Positions 63,291 to 64,000 of a DNA stretch of 64,000 nt are shown piece after piece; position 1 is the first letter of the stretch; each line of letters opens with the position of its first letter. A model generated the notes under the pieces. The model saw nothing but the letters and a program-made list of their open reading frames with translations. It did not search any database and was not told the DNA's origin. Made by a program: the position numbers and the translations under genes. Origin of the DNA: Scilla litardierei (lineage: Eukaryota > Streptophyta > Magnoliopsida > Asparagales > Asparagaceae); the NCBI GenBank assembly GCA_030789695.1, contig CM061140.1, forward strand, positions 81,716,422-81,780,421. Direction: 5' to 3'.

Positions 63291-64000
63291 AGCATGCCCC
63301 AAGCATCCACCGGCAACTGGGATTGCATAAGCAATGGACGTGCAATCCATTGGAGTCTCTTTATAAGGGACTCAGCTAATCCGTTCTGGGTGTGAACATG
63401 TGCTATATGATGTTCAACTTCAATACCCGTTGCTTGGCAATAGTCTTCGAAGACTTGTGAAGTAAATTCACCCGCATTATCAAGACGTAGTTTCTTGATA
63501 TGGTTATCGGGGAAATGAGCACGCAACCTTATTATTTGTGCCAATAGCTTTGGAAAAGCTAGGTTGCGGGTGGACAAGAGGCACACATAAGACCATTTGG
63601 TGGATGCATCAATCAGTACCATGAAGTACCGAAATGGGCCACTTGCGGGGTGAATAGGCCCGCAAATGTCATCATGAATTCTCTCAAGGAAGCCAGGAGA
63701 CTCTAATCCCACTTTCAGGAGGGATTGTCTCGTTATAAGTTTTCCCTTGAAACAAGGGAGACAAGGAAATTCACCCTTTTGAAGAATCTTCAATTTCTTC
63801 AATTTGTGTCCACGGGATTCAGTGATGATGCGTCGCATCATTGCTATTCCAGGGTGACCAAGTCTATTGTGCCAGAGTTGGAACTCTGGCAGAGATTGGC
63901 ACGTCTGGTGCTCAGTCATATTGGCTTCTATTGGTTGAATGTATGTTTGGTAGAGACCCGACTGGAGTCACTTGAATCGCTCGCAGATGATCTTCTGGTC
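63260..64000 (-). CDS. Copia GAG-pre-integrase and integrase core (M), partial
   Basis: Inserts the element DNA into the genome. FQLWHNRLGHPGIAMMRRI is the GAG-pre-integrase segment, followed by the zinc-finger pair CLPCFKGK. The catalytic core has the first Asp in RIHDDICGPIHPASG, the second in LRLDNAGEFTSQ and the Glu in HTQNGLAESLIKRLQ, so D,D35E is complete. The frame ends at a stop (63260) after WGMLFYMPH because of a shift. Upstream of 63919 the frame continues to about 63975 (GLYQTYIQPIEAN) but a TGA lies before that. Confidence 0.9.

Larger units (their letters stand above)
60478..64000 (-). mobile_element. Ale-like copia element 'M' (partial, 5' end outside the window)
   Basis: Short 3' LTR, polypurine tract and a pol in the copia order integrase - RT - RNase H. 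All catalytic motifs are present, but at least four lesions break the frame: a shift near 63280, TAA at 63144-63146, a shift near 62080 and TAG at 61366-61368. Gag and the 5' LTR should lie beyond 64000. The relatively few lesions point to a fairly recent insertion. Confidence 0.88.

Noticed and set aside
1..64000. tRNA, rRNA or snRNA genes
   Set aside because: Only primer-binding sites complementary to tRNA ends were seen; no cloverleaf or rRNA signature was recognised by eye.

Overview
The window is nuclear DNA of a flowering plant. It holds plant-type LTR retrotransposons (Ty3/gypsy Athila-like and Tat-like; Ty1/copia SIRE-like and Ale-like), a hAT DNA transposon of the plant BED/RICESLEEPER type, a CYP71-like cytochrome P450 relic, and the first exons of GAA1 (GPI transamidase subunit), with GT-AG introns. 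Species and chromosome cannot be told from the sequence. By my reading more than 85 percent is mobile-element DNA, and the only plausible functional host gene is the GAA1 start. Names such as Athila or SIRE rest on motif recognition, not on a search.

Layout, left to right. 1-3944: minus-strand Athila-like element (protease, gag, tRNA-Asp primer site, 5' LTR). 3945-5734: tail and 3' LTR of a second copy in the opposite orientation, so two ~1.6 kb LTRs form an inverted repeat around a 167-bp spacer. 6222-15513: very large LTR 'A', split by 'K' (8575-14776), a complete young gag-only gypsy element with 1829-bp LTRs and a perfect GTGGG target duplication. 15514-28577: Tat-like element 'C' (minus), carrying solo LTR 'D' and a pol-less SIRE-like element 'E'; it also carries an antisense PF04195-type ORF. 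28578-32365: 3' part of SIRE-like element 'G', with a 'putative plant transposon protein' ORF. 32440-38952: decayed copia 'H' (minus). 39561-50241: a P450 pseudogene cut at its heme loop by hAT 'I' (39993-50097), which contains SIRE-type solo LTR 'J' (42144-48822), which contains LTR 'B' (43242-47736, same family as A). 50733-51328: GAA1 exons 1-3. 52270-57870: Tat-like element 'L', again with an antisense PF04195-type ORF. 58191-60477: AT-rich DNA with microsatellites and a possible MITE. 60478-64000: Ale-like copia 'M' (minus, 5' end outside the window).

How it fits together: this is a heterochromatin-like pile of nested insertions around two host loci. Target duplications give a relative order: P450 decay, then hAT, then J, then B; likewise A before K, and C before D and E. 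Almost all coding regions carry nonsense codons, several explicable as C-to-T or G-to-A transitions as expected for methylated DNA.

Most interesting signals: (1) seven stem-loops in the transcribed part of the K LTR with an invariant CAAAA loop and compensating stem changes; (2) arrays of short palindromes of different sequence in at least four unrelated LTR families; (3) antisense PF04195-type ORFs in two Tat-like elements; (4) the four-layer nest inside the P450 heme loop.
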